Shown here: one piece after another, positions 15,903 to 23,749 of the stretch | Numbering within the stretch: position 1 is the stretch's first letter | How the letters are laid out: every line of letters starts with the position of its first letter | DNA from: Desulfobacula sp. | GTDB taxonomy: Bacteria > Desulfobacterota > Desulfobacteria > Desulfobacterales > Desulfobacteraceae | Assembly: GCA_023701135.1 (NCBI GenBank) | Contig: JAMPXP010000027.1 | Location: forward strand, 1 to 52,180 | DNA length: 52,180 bases | Direction of reading: 5' to 3' | Translations under genes and position numbers: made by a program | Notes under the pieces: generated by a model | Database searches by the model: none | Told to the model about the DNA's origin: nothing | The model's input: the letters and a program-made list of their open reading frames with translations, nothing else

Positions 15903-16805
15903 ATGAAGATACTGGTTGGGTATAATGGCGGTGAAGTCGGAAGGTTGACCTTGTCCCTTGCAAGGGATTATGCAAGGATGGCCAATGCATTTGTATATAT
16001 CATCACCTCCATGGAAGGCGGAGCTTCTGAAAAACAGTCGGATATCGTCAAGGCCGAAGAAGAACTGGATGCGGCCAGAAAGCTCATGAAAGATTCAGGA
16101 GTGCCCCATGACGCCCAGCAGAGCGTCCGGGGGTTTTCCGCAGGAGAAGACCTGGTCCGGTTTGCCGAAGAAAACGAGATCGACCAGATTTTTCTGGGCA
16201 TCAAGAAAAAATCCAAGGCCCAGAAAGCCATCCTGGGCTCCACGGCCCGGTATGTCATTTTAAAGGCCCCCTGCCCGGTCACCACCATCAAATTCGAACT
16301 GGACACCATCAAAATGGAAACCCTCCTTAGGGACCGGCGGATACTGGTGGTGGACGACGAACCCGATATCCTTGAAACCGTTGAAGAACTCCTGGACATG
16401 TGCGCCATCGACAAGGCCGCCAGTTTTGAAGAAGCCAAAAAACTCCTGGAGAAGAATCGGTATGATGTGGCCATCCTGGACATCATGGGCGTCTCCGGAT
16501 ACGATGTGCTGGAACTGGCCCGGCAAAAGGACATCCCGGCCCTCATGCTGACGGCCCACGCCCTGACCCCGGAAAATCTCAAGGAATCCATCGTAAAAGG
16601 TGCAGACTCCTATATTCCCAAGGATGAGCTGGCCAACCTGGTCCGCCATGTGGCCGACGTCATCAAGGCCCGCATCGAAGGCCGCCAGGGCTACGGCGCC
16701 TGGTTCAGAAATCTGAAGCCCTTCTTTGACAAGGCCTTCGGCAAAGGCTGGCGGGACCGGGACCGGAATTTCTGGAATTCCTTTGACGATAAATACGGGA
16801 GATAG
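15903..16805 (+). CDS. UspA-receiver fusion protein
   Basis: A 300-aa soluble protein joining two regulatory domains. Residues 1-138 are a universal stress protein (UspA) domain: MKILVGYNGGEVG at the start and LGSTARYVILKAPCPV at the nucleotide-binding end. Residues about 145-270 are a CheY-like receiver with ILVVDDEPDI, phospho-acceptor Asp in VAILDIMG, Thr in MLTAHA and Lys in YIPKDEL. The last 45 residues contain WFRNLKPFFDKAFGKGWRDR, nearly the same as the tail of the protein at 3423. AAGGAG precedes the ATG. Its place at the end of the importer operon suggests it links uptake of the substrate to a phosphorelay, perhaps through the kinases at 4-7 kb. That link is inference. Confidence 0.88.
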   Translation: MKILVGYNGGEVGRLTLSLARDYARMANAFVYIITSMEGGASEKQSDIVKAEEELDAARKLMKDSGVPHDAQQSVRGFSAGEDLVRFAEENEIDQIFLGIKKKSKAQKAILGSTARYVILKAPCPVTTIKFELDTIKMETLLRDRRILVVDDEPDILETVEELLDMCAIDKAASFEEAKKLLEKNRYDVAILDIMGVSGYDVLELARQKDIPALMLTAHALTPENLKESIVKGADSYIPKDELANLVRHVADVIKARIEGRQGYGAWFRNLKPFFDKAFGKGWRDRDRNFWNSFDDKYGR

Positions 16806-16833
16806 GACTCAAAAAATTCGGTTGGATTGATAT

Positions 16834-16899
16834 GAGTTATGAGAGGTGAGTGATGAGTATTGAGAATGGCATCATTTCTCACAACTCAAAACTCATAAC
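16834..16899. repeat. Imperfect inverted repeat of GAGTTATGAG-type words
   Basis: The non-coding stretch 16806-17193 begins with a purine-rich array of related words (GAGTTATGAG, GTGAGTGATGAGTATTGAGAA) at 16834-16866. It is answered by a pyrimidine-rich arm at 16874-16899 (TTTCTCACAACTCAAAACTCATAAC). GTTATGAG (16836-16843) and CTCATAAC (16892-16899) are exactly complementary. It may be a dispersed intergenic repeat. Confidence 0.35.
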
Positions 16900-17022
16900 A
16901 CACTACTTAAGGCCGTGAGACCCTGTTAAAAGATTCCCAAAACTGAATATTGAGAACTGGATATAACCATTGGCCTGGTAGGGAAAAGAATCCTCTTTTT
17001 TGTAAGAAAAACTTCATAATTT

Positions 17023-17042
17023 TTGTGAAAATATTTTCACAA
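17023..17042. promoter_or_regulatory. Perfect 20-bp palindrome, candidate enhancer site of a sigma-54 activator
   Basis: TTGTGAAAATATTTTCACAA reads the same on both strands. Its centre is about 85 bp upstream of the start expected from the sigma-54 promoter at 17093. That is where activator proteins of the NtrC class normally bind. The protein that binds is not known from this window. Confidence 0.5.
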
Positions 17043-17092
17043 TAGACCGCCCTATTTTTCTAAAACCATTTCCTATCTTTAAATTCCAAGCA

Positions 17093-17108
17093 TGGCACGC
17101 TGTTTGCT
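17093..17108 (+). promoter_or_regulatory. Sigma-54 (RpoN) promoter of the PEP-CTERM VWA-like gene
   Basis: TGGCACGCTGTTTGCT has the invariant GG and GC of the -24/-12 elements with the correct five-base gap (TGGCAC, GCTGT, TTGCT). It lies 86 nt before the ATG at 17194. PEP-CTERM genes are known in several bacteria to be driven by RpoN with the PrsK/PrsR pair; neither of those genes is in this window. Confidence 0.85.
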
Positions 17109-17193
17109 CTATTTTCTCCTTCCAATGGACAATTCAAGCGAAAAATGGTTTGGCTTGAATCAGAATTAAACTTGATAGACAAAGGAGTTTTTT

Positions 17194-17934
17194 ATGAAAA
17201 AAGTTTTAGTTGGCTTGCTCTTTTTAGTATTGGTTCCGTTTTCAGCATACGCTGCGCCGGTTGATCTTGAGCTTGCATTGTTGGTAGATGTTTCAGGTAG
17301 CGTAGAGGACGACGAATATCAACTTCAGAAACAAGGGTACATTAATGCCTTTCAAAGCACTGCCATCCAGAATGCAATTGCAGCCGGAACCATCGGCAGC
17401 ATCGCTGTAACTTACATTGAATGGGCCTGGGGATATCAGCAATCACCGCTTGTCGGTTGGACATTGATCAATGATGCCGCATCTGCAAATGCATTTGCAA
17501 CTGCAATTTCCGAAACAGACCGGGCTTTTGACGGCTGGACCGCACCCGGATCCGCTATTAATTATTCTGTCCCGCTCTTTAACAATAATGGCTTTGAAGG
17601 AACCAGACAGGTTATCGATGTCTCCGGGGATGGAGCAGAGAACGACGGTGATGATACCTCAGACGCAAGAGATGCAGCACTGGCTGCAGGGATTGATGCA
17701 ATCAACGGCATTGTTATCCTTGGTGAATCTGGACTGAAAGCATGGTATGAAGACAATATCCAAGGCGGGGCCAATAGTTTTGTCATTGCTGCAGGTTCTT
17801 TTAATGATTTTGGAGCAGCTATTATTGACAAACTGGAAAGAGAAATTACCAACGACCCGGTTCCCGAACCGGCCACCATGGTTCTTTTCGGCCTTGGCCT
17901 CCTGGGCCTGGCCGGTGTGAGCAGAAAAAAATAA
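17194..17934 (+). CDS. Exported VWA-like (DUF1194) protein with PEP-CTERM anchor
   Basis: A 246-aa exported protein. It has a Sec signal peptide (MKKVLVGLLFLVLVPFSAYA), then a von Willebrand A-like domain with the metal-site motif LLVDVSGSV at about residues 29-37 and a second acidic loop VIDVSGDGAENDGDD. The pattern fits the DUF1194 family. The C-terminus is a classic PEP-CTERM sorting signal: VPEPATMVLFGLGLLGLAG, then RKK. The exosortase/EpsH system should cleave it and place the protein at the cell surface, where it may bind metal-dependently to a matrix or protein. AAAGGAG precedes the ATG. It is transcribed alone, from a sigma-54 promoter to a hairpin terminator. Confidence 0.88.
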   Translation: MKKVLVGLLFLVLVPFSAYAAPVDLELALLVDVSGSVEDDEYQLQKQGYINAFQSTAIQNAIAAGTIGSIAVTYIEWAWGYQQSPLVGWTLINDAASANAFATAISETDRAFDGWTAPGSAINYSVPLFNNNGFEGTRQVIDVSGDGAENDGDDTSDARDAALAAGIDAINGIVILGESGLKAWYEDNIQGGANSFVIAAGSFNDFGAAIIDKLEREITNDPVPEPATMVLFGLGLLGLAGVSRKK

Positions 17935-17960
17935 GACTTTAGAAATCGATTTTAGGTTTA

Positions 17961-17995
17961 AGGCAGGGGAAATCTCCCCTGCCTTTGTATTTTCA
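17961..17995 (+). terminator. Rho-independent terminator after the PEP-CTERM VWA-like gene
   Basis: AGGCAGGGGA (17961-17970) and TCCCCTGCCT (17975-17984) form a 10-bp stem with an AATC loop, followed by TTGTATTTTC. It lies 26 nt after the stop codon. Confidence 0.85.
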
Positions 17996-18100
17996 AATTC
18001 CCCCCATCTCCAGAAATTCAAAAAGAACATTGAAAAAGCCTCCTGTTCAGTGTTAAAAAGAAGAACCGTATTTTTGTTAACCCTTTTTCCGGAGTAACCC

Positions 18101-20386
18101 ATGACTCGTTTATCTGCAAGGTTCATTATCGTTCTTATTTTTATCGGATTTATTTTTTCAGGCTGTGCTTCAGATGAAAAAAAGGCCCAAAACTTTCTCA
18201 AGGAGGCCCAGGGGTATTTTGAAAAAGGGGATTACGCCAAGGCCAAGATCCAGATCCAGAATGCCGTCAAGCTGGTTCCCAATTCCGTTGAAGCCCATGA
18301 TCTTCTGTCCAAGGTATATCTGAAACTGGGCGATGCTCCGGAAACCTTCAAAACCTTTCTGCGGCTGGAACAACTGGCGCCGGAAAACACGGAATATAAA
18401 CTCCAGACCGCTTCCTTTTACCTGCTTTCAAAAGAACGCCAGGAAGCGGAAAGAAGGGTGGATGAAGTCCTCGGCAAAGAGCCGGAGAATATCAAGGCCC
18501 TTTATCTGCATGCCGGGATCCTGGGGGCAAAGAATGAAGACCTGAACGCGATCAAGGCTGTGTACGAAAAAATCCTGGGAATTGATAAAAACCAAACCAA
18601 GGCACTCCTGGTCATGTCCAAAATTGCCATGGCCCAGAACCACCCGGAAGAAGCCGAAGGCCATCTGAACCAGGCCCTGGCCATTGAGCCCGAAGATACG
18701 GGAATTTACAGGGCCTTATTTGAATTCTACCTGTCCCGGAAAGATCTCGCTTCTGCTGAAAAGGTCCTGGAAAACCTGATCCAAAAGAAACCCCGGGAGG
18801 TGGAGCCCCTTCTGATTTCAGCCAATTTCTATGCATCCCAGGGGAAAATCGATGAAGCAGAAAAAAGACTCGTAAACGCCGTTGAAATTGACCCCAAAAA
18901 CCTGAATCCCTATATGCTGCTGGCCAGACTTTTGAATGGTCAGAAAAAAACAAAAGAAGCAGAGGCCTATATTCAAAAGGCCCTGGCCATTGAGCCGGAC
19001 AATTTTGAAGTTAAAAACGCCTATGCCGACTTTCATCTGTCCAATAATGAACCCCTCAAAGCCGAGGTCCTGGCCGATGAAATCCTGGCCAAACGGCCGG
19101 ATTATCAGCCCACCAAACTCTTAAAGGGAAAGATCCTGGCCGGCCGGAAAGACTACGATAAAGCCATTGACATTTTTCAGGGCCTGGTCAAGGATGAGCC
19201 GGAATCCCCCACCTTCAATTTCCTCTTAGGCTCGGCCTATTTTGAAAAAAATGATTTTGACAAGGCCAAACCGTTTCTTTCAAAGGCCCTGGAAAAAAAT
19301 CCCGAGCTTTTCCAGGCAAGGCTCATGATGGCGGATATGCATTTTCGGGGAGGGGACCTGTCTCTGGCCGAAGACAATGTCAAACAGGTGCTCAAGCAAA
19401 TTCCCAAACATTACAATGCCAATATCCTCATGGGCAATATTGCCATGGCCAACCGGAAAAATGATCTGGCCAAAGCCCTATTTGAAGACATGGTTGAACT
19501 TGAGCCCGGTAACCCTTCGGCTTACTACCGGCTTGGGATGGTTTACCAATCGGAAAAAAACTTTCCGGATGCCTTGAAAAATTACAATAAGGCCCTGGAG
19601 CTGAACCCCAACCTCATGGATGTGTTTACCAACCTCATATCGGTTCATGCCTCCCAGAAAGAGTTTAAACGAGCCGCCGACCTCTGTGATGATCAATTGA
19701 AAAAAGTGGGCGAGAACCCTGTTGTGGTTTCCATTATCCTGAATCTCAAGGGAAATCTGCTGCTTGCCTTAAAAGAAACGGAGCAGGGCAAGGCGTTGTT
19801 CAAACAATCCATTGAAAAAAATCCGGCCTTTATCACCCCCTATCTGACCCTGGCCAACCTCTACACGGGTGAGGAAAAAACCGATGAAGCCATTGCCCTG
19901 TACCAGGCCCTCATCGAAAAAAGGCCGGATCAGGCGTCTCCCCACAGCCTCATCGGAACCCTGTATGAGAGGCAAAAGAAATCGGATCTTGCTGAAACCC
20001 ATTATAAAAAAGCCCTGGAGATTGACCCGGATTATATTCCGGCCGTCAACAACCTTGCCTTTTTTTACGCCGAACAGGGAAGGGAACTGGACAAGGCCCT
20101 GGATCTGGCCCGCCAGGCCAAGGAAAGGTTTGGAAAGCTTCCGGCCATAATGGATACCCTGGGCTGGGTCTATTATAAAAAAGAACTCTATGATGCCGCA
20201 TTAACGGAATTTGAAGCCTGCGTGGAAAAAGAACCGGCCAACCCGATTTTCAATTATCACCTGGGACTTGCCTACAATAAAAAGGGCGACTATGCCAAAG
20301 CGGAAAAGGCCCTGAAAAAAGCCCTGGAGCTTCAAAAAGATTTTGAAGGGGCTGAAGACGCCAGAAAAGTCCTTGGACAGATCTAA
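18101..20386 (+). CDS. TPR-repeat lipoprotein, PrsT-like (PEP-CTERM system)
   Basis: A 761-aa protein with a lipoprotein signal (FIFSGC, Cys22 lipidated) followed by TPR repeats over almost its whole length, roughly 18-20 units of 34 residues with patterns such as AEAYIQKALAIEPDNFEV and AETHYKKALEIDPDYIPA. It is probably held in a membrane facing the periplasm and acts as a protein-interaction scaffold. PrsT, the large TPR protein of PEP-CTERM/exopolysaccharide systems, has this architecture, and this gene sits between two PEP-CTERM genes, so a role in their export or surface assembly is likely. No exosortase gene is in the window. CCGGAG lies before the ATG. A generic TPR secretion lipoprotein remains possible. 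Confidence 0.75.
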   Translation: MTRLSARFIIVLIFIGFIFSGCASDEKKAQNFLKEAQGYFEKGDYAKAKIQIQNAVKLVPNSVEAHDLLSKVYLKLGDAPETFKTFLRLEQLAPENTEYKLQTASFYLLSKERQEAERRVDEVLGKEPENIKALYLHAGILGAKNEDLNAIKAVYEKILGIDKNQTKALLVMSKIAMAQNHPEEAEGHLNQALAIEPEDTGIYRALFEFYLSRKDLASAEKVLENLIQKKPREVEPLLISANFYASQGKIDEAEKRLVNAVEIDPKNLNPYMLLARLLNGQKKTKEAEAYIQKALAIEPDNFEVKNAYADFHLSNNEPLKAEVLADEILAKRPDYQPTKLLKGKILAGRKDYDKAIDIFQGLVKDEPESPTFNFLLGSAYFEKNDFDKAKPFLSKALEKNPELFQARLMMADMHFRGGDLSLAEDNVKQVLKQIPKHYNANILMGNIAMANRKNDLAKALFEDMVELEPGNPSAYYRLGMVYQSEKNFPDALKNYNKALELNPNLMDVFTNLISVHASQKEFKRAADLCDDQLKKVGENPVVVSIILNLKGNLLLALKETEQGKALFKQSIEKNPAFITPYLTLANLYTGEEKTDEAIALYQALIEKRPDQASPHSLIGTLYERQKKSDLAETHYKKALEIDPDYIPAVNNLAFFYAEQGRELDKALDLARQAKERFGKLPAIMDTLGWVYYKKELYDAALTEFEACVEKEPANPIFNYHLGLAYNKKGDYAKAEKALKKALELQKDFEGAEDARKVLGQI

Positions 20387-20443
20387 GCCGGATAAACTCC
20401 TATATGATTGTGGATACTGATTTTAAAAAGGGTGGATAACCTC

Positions 20444-20675
20444 ATGAAACGATTCATGGAACAACAGGCCCTGGCCTGGAAGGATTCGGCCCGGCACGGC
20501 TCAGATCTTTTTTATTAGCTCCGTGAGGCCCCGGAGCAGCGCTGCCGAAGTCGATTTTCTGACTGTTTTTGAAGGGAACCCCATAGAAGTCAAATCCGGA
20601 GCCGGTGGAAGCTTACGAAGCCTGCACCTCAAACTTGAAAAATTTCCCAACTGCCCGCGTGTGAAAACAAGGTAA
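20444..20675 (+). pseudogene. Remnant of an AAA/DUF4143-type ATPase gene
   Basis: Two fragments of one family lie next to each other in different frames. From 20444, MKRFMEQQALAWKDSARHGS then a stop matches the start of the archaeal-type AAA_14/DUF4143 ATPases (normally followed by the P-loop). From about 20535 to the stop at 20673-20675, SSAAEVDFLTVFEGNPIEVK then SGAGGSLRSLH matches their nuclease-like C-terminus. The complete protein is about 400 aa; the P-loop and all the middle are missing, so this is an internally deleted, dead gene. Confidence 0.7.
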
Positions 20676-20690
20676 TAATTTTCCAATAAT

Positions 20691-20718
20691 TGTTACATAA
20701 ACCATATAAATTGTAACA
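20691..20718. promoter_or_regulatory. Inverted repeat upstream of the second sigma-54 promoter
   Basis: TGTTACA (20691-20697) and TGTAACA (20712-20718) form a 7-bp inverted repeat with a 14-nt AT-rich spacer, followed by a run of T. It is about 200 bp upstream of the expected transcription start. It could be an activator site or a weak terminator for upstream transcription. It is not the same sequence as the palindrome at 17023. Confidence 0.3.
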
Positions 20719-20879
20719 TTTTTTTCTTACTATTGGCTTATGTGATGAAAATCAACTGACCGCCGGATTGGCATTTCTTTTTAATTTCACTTTTTTAGTA
20801 TTGACCAAATCCTTGATGGAAGGTCTTTTTCGCCTTCATAACACCCTTTTCCGAACAAACATGACTAAAAAATAATTTA

Positions 20880-20895
20880 TGGCACTAATATTGCT
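20880..20895 (+). promoter_or_regulatory. Sigma-54 (RpoN) promoter of the second PEP-CTERM gene
   Basis: TGGCACTAATATTGCT carries the exact TGGCAC, five-base gap and TTGCT of the RpoN consensus. It lies 67 nt before the ATG at 20963, and the only other match seen in the window is in front of the other PEP-CTERM gene. Confidence 0.85.
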
Positions 20896-20962
20896 TTAGC
20901 TATTGTCCAAGACTGAAATGAATTTTGAAATTATAAAACCAAATAGATCGGAGTATAGCTGG

Positions 20963-21694
20963 ATGAAAAAATCAATATTGTTTTTATTATTAACCGGATT
21001 TCTTCTTTTTCAAACCTCAGCCGCAATGGCTGCGTATATCTATGAAATAAAAGCCGGGGATAGGATTAAATTCACCAATTATAATTCAGTTTCCGGTGCG
21101 GGTGAGTTCACATGGAAAGCTGATATAAAAGATGGAAATGGAAACTTTGACGGCGATTTTGATGATTATGTATGGCAAAGCTTCTGTGTTGAAAAGAATG
21201 AGTATGTGACCAAGAACACCGTCTATACAGTGCAGGGGATATCCGGTTATGCCAAGGCTGGCGGCATTGGCGGACAGGACGCAACCTTCGCCCTAGAAGG
21301 GGGGAAAACTTTGCGTGGAGACTCGCTGAGTGACAAAACCGCATGGCTCTATTGGAATTTTTCAAAAAACGAATTGTCTGGGTATAGCAGTGCTTCTCCA
21401 GAACATCAGGCGTCCCTTCAAAATGTCATCTGGTTCTTGGAAGGGGAAATCAATGGACTCAACGGCAATGACAATACCTTAATGACTGCTTGGCTATCCG
21501 GTATGGGCAACTGGACCAATGAAGGCCAGGTTCAGGTTGTCAATCTGGGTTATTTCGATACCAATGGAAACTGGAAGGGTATTCAGGACCAGTTGATCGT
21601 CGGCACCCACGCTCCGGAACCGGGAACCATGGTTCTCCTGGGATTCGGGCTCATCGGCCTGGCCGGCATCGGCAGGAAAAAACTGACAAAATAA
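20963..21694 (+). CDS. PEP-CTERM surface protein with candidate internal thioester motif
   Basis: A 243-aa exported protein. The start at 20963 has GGAG nine bases upstream and gives a Sec signal (MKKSILFLLLTGFLLF, cut after AMA); an upstream TTG frame is not needed. The middle contains WQSFCVEKNEYV (Cys75), TAWLYWNF and LQNVIWFLEGE (Gln153). The C-terminus is a PEP-CTERM signal, APEPGTMVLLGFGLIGLAG then basic residues, so it should be processed by an exosortase. The Cys/Gln blocks resemble thioester-domain proteins in which a Cys-Gln bond captures a surface ligand; that is a resemblance, not proof. It is transcribed from its own sigma-54 promoter to a strong hairpin. Confidence 0.82.
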   Translation: MKKSILFLLLTGFLLFQTSAAMAAYIYEIKAGDRIKFTNYNSVSGAGEFTWKADIKDGNGNFDGDFDDYVWQSFCVEKNEYVTKNTVYTVQGISGYAKAGGIGGQDATFALEGGKTLRGDSLSDKTAWLYWNFSKNELSGYSSASPEHQASLQNVIWFLEGEINGLNGNDNTLMTAWLSGMGNWTNEGQVQVVNLGYFDTNGNWKGIQDQLIVGTHAPEPGTMVLLGFGLIGLAGIGRKKLTK

Positions 21695-21717
21695 TTCCAT
21701 CCGATAAACACGATTGA

Positions 21718-21760
21718 AATAGCCAGGGCCGGGTATCCGGTCCTGGCTATTTTGGTTTTA
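21718..21760. terminator. Terminator between convergent genes
   Basis: AATAGCCAGGGCCGG (21718-21732) pairs with CCGGTCCTGGCTATT (21737-21751), 15 bp with one G-T pair and a GTAT loop, followed by TTGGTTTT on the plus strand. It separates the PEP-CTERM gene from the end of the acyl-CoA synthetase on the other strand and may work in both directions. Confidence 0.85.
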
Positions 21761-23530
21761 CGGCTTTTTTGAACTCAATTCCGGGAAATCCGGGTAGAAA
21801 AATTCATTGGCTCCGGCGCCGGTTCCCTGGTCTTGTTTTTTGGCTTCATTTTCCCGCAATTCGATTCTCCGGATCTTGCCGGAGATGGTTTTGGGCACCT
21901 GGTCCACAAATTCAATGATCCTGGGAATCTTAAACTTGGCCAGGATCCGGATGGTATGTTGGAACAGCTCCAGGGCCAGTTCCCTTGAGGGCTTAAATTC
22001 CGGGTTAAGAATCACATAGGCCTTGACCAGTTGATGTCTTTTGGGGTCAGGGGCGCCGATGACGGCGGCTTCGGCCACGGAGGGATGCTCCACCAGGGCG
22101 CTTTCCACCTCAAAGGGGCCGATGCGGTAATCCGAAGATTTGATGACGTCATCGGATCTGCCCACAAACCACCAGTATCCGTCTTCATCCATGGACGCCC
22201 GGTCACCGGTGTAATAATACTTATCCCTGAAGACCTCGGCCATTTTTTCCGGGTTGCCGATATATCCTGTAAAAAGACCCATGGGCCGCCATCGGTCCAG
22301 GCGGATGACAATATTTCCGGGTTCGTTCGGAACAAGTATCTCCAGGCCGTCGTCATCCACCAGAACCACATCATACATAAAGGAAGGATAGCCAAAGGAC
22401 CCGCTTTTCATCTTTCCCGTCATCCAGGGCGGGTTCCCGATCATGGCCGTTGATTCGGTCTGGCCGTAAAAATCCCGGATTTCCGTTCCCGTATGTTTTT
22501 TCCACTGGGTGATCACCTCGGGATTCAAGGGTTCCCCGGCTCCCACGGACTGCCGGAGGGAGGACAGGTCATATTTGGAGATGTCCAGGTTGATGAACAT
22601 CCGCCAGGCCGTGGGCGGGGCGCAGAACACACTGACCTTATGGGCCGCCACCGCCTCCAGGTATTTTTTACCGTCCAGGACCGTGAAATTAAACCCCGTG
22701 GCCGTGGCGCCCACATTGAAGGGGGCGAAAAAACTGCTCCAGGACCATTTGGCCCAGCCCGGCGCACTGAGATTATGATGCACGTCATCGGGCCGGATAC
22801 CGGTCAGAAGGGTGGTGGACAGATGGCCCACGGGATAGGAGACCGCCGTATGCCCCACTTTTTTGGGCAGGCCCGTGGTGCCGGAGGTAAAGAAACAGAA
22901 CAGAAGATCCCGGGATTTTGTTCGAGCCGCCTCAGCCGTTTCCGGTTCCCGGTCCAAATCGGCATAGCCTGTCCAACCTTTCTGAGCTTGGGTCCGGGCC
23001 CCCAGGACGATTTTGATTTTCGGCTTTACCCCGGTGGCACGGATGGCTTCATCCATTACATCCGTAAATTTCGCATCGCACAGGATGGCATCCGGAGGAT
23101 AGGATTCAAATCGGAACTGAAGTTCCCTCAGGGTCATGGTGGTGGCCGTGGGCACTGTCACAAGCCCGCCTTTGATGCAGGCAAGACTGGCAAACCAGGT
23201 TTCAGGAACAATAGGAACCATCATGACCATATTGTCCCCTTTTTCAATCCCGGCCCGGCGAAGGGCATTGAGGCATTTGTTCCCCTGAACCGCCAATTCC
23301 CTGTAGGTATAGGTTTTGACCTCCCGGCTGACGATGTCCGTCCAGATGAGGGCCCTGTGATCTCCCCTTTCCCTGACATGGAGCCTTTCAAAAACCTCCT
23401 CTGCCCAGTTGAAATATTCCGGCAGCTCCATGGCATTGAGCTTGCTGAAAAATGCCCGGGCAGCAGATTCTTTATGTGTGTCATCCGCCATCATATTAAT
23501 TTTTATGGCGTCCCTGTATAAATTTTCCAT
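21758..23530 (-). CDS. Medium-chain-type acyl-CoA synthetase (ACSM/Acs-like)
   Basis: A 590-aa AMP-forming acyl-CoA synthetase with intact motifs: FTSGTTGLPKKVGHT, YGQTESTAMIGNPPW, YTGDRASMDEDGYWWFVGRSDDVIKS in part, and the adenylation Lys in TISGKIRRIELR. The DDVIKSSDYRIGPFEVES block is typical of the medium-chain/acetyl-CoA synthetase branch rather than FadD. Start: the ATG at 23530 has GAGGAG ten bases upstream; the longer frame from a TTG would overlap that ribosome site. It is a single transcription unit, divergent from the XRE-cupin/acyl-CoA ligase pair, with its own promoter. The substrate is probably a short or medium-chain, or an aromatic, carboxylate. Confidence 0.85.
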   Translation of the reverse strand: MENLYRDAIKINMMADDTHKESAARAFFSKLNAMELPEYFNWAEEVFERLHVRERGDHRALIWTDIVSREVKTYTYRELAVQGNKCLNALRRAGIEKGDNMVMMVPIVPETWFASLACIKGGLVTVPTATTMTLRELQFRFESYPPDAILCDAKFTDVMDEAIRATGVKPKIKIVLGARTQAQKGWTGYADLDREPETAEAARTKSRDLLFCFFTSGTTGLPKKVGHTAVSYPVGHLSTTLLTGIRPDDVHHNLSAPGWAKWSWSSFFAPFNVGATATGFNFTVLDGKKYLEAVAAHKVSVFCAPPTAWRMFINLDISKYDLSSLRQSVGAGEPLNPEVITQWKKHTGTEIRDFYGQTESTAMIGNPPWMTGKMKSGSFGYPSFMYDVVLVDDDGLEILVPNEPGNIVIRLDRWRPMGLFTGYIGNPEKMAEVFRDKYYYTGDRASMDEDGYWWFVGRSDDVIKSSDYRIGPFEVESALVEHPSVAEAAVIGAPDPKRHQLVKAYVILNPEFKPSRELALELFQHTIRILAKFKIPRIIEFVDQVPKTISGKIRRIELRENEAKKQDQGTGAGANEFFYPDFPELSSKKP

Positions 23531-23619
23531 GGCTGCTTCACTCCTCAAAATTCAGACCCGCCCCTTCTTATCTTTGCCTCAAAGAGAAGAGGGTTTTTTT
23601 TATCCATAACAAAACAGAA

Positions 23620-23649
23620 TGTATAAAAGACTCCCATGATATTTGTCAA
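23620..23649 (-). promoter_or_regulatory. Sigma-70 promoter for the leftward acyl-CoA synthetase
   Basis: On the minus strand TTGACA (23649-23644), 18 nt, then TATACA (23625-23620). It lies about 90 nt upstream of the ATG at 23530. Confidence 0.55.
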
Positions 23650-23688
23650 AGATTTTGTATAAAAAATTGATTTTTCGTATCATTCATT

Positions 23689-23718
23689 TTGACAAACCCA
23701 TGGCTGGTGTAATATAAA
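23689..23718 (+). promoter_or_regulatory. Sigma-70 promoter for the XRE-cupin/acyl-CoA ligase operon
   Basis: TTGACA (23689-23694), 18 nt, TATAAA (23713-23718), 32 nt before the ATG at 23750. It is back-to-back with the leftward promoter, forming a 100-bp divergent control region where the XRE-cupin protein could act on both sides. Confidence 0.6.
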
Positions 23719-23749
23719 ATTTATTTTTTTATGGAAGCAGGGAGGAAAG

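Noticed and set aside
16834-16899. CRISPR-like array
   Set aside because: The repeated words are short, unequal and without regular spacers; better described as an imperfect inverted repeat.
23620-23718. TTTGTCAAA and TTTTGACAAA as an operator palindrome
   Set aside because: The two copies are simply the -35 boxes of two divergent promoters; their 40-bp separation gives no compact operator.
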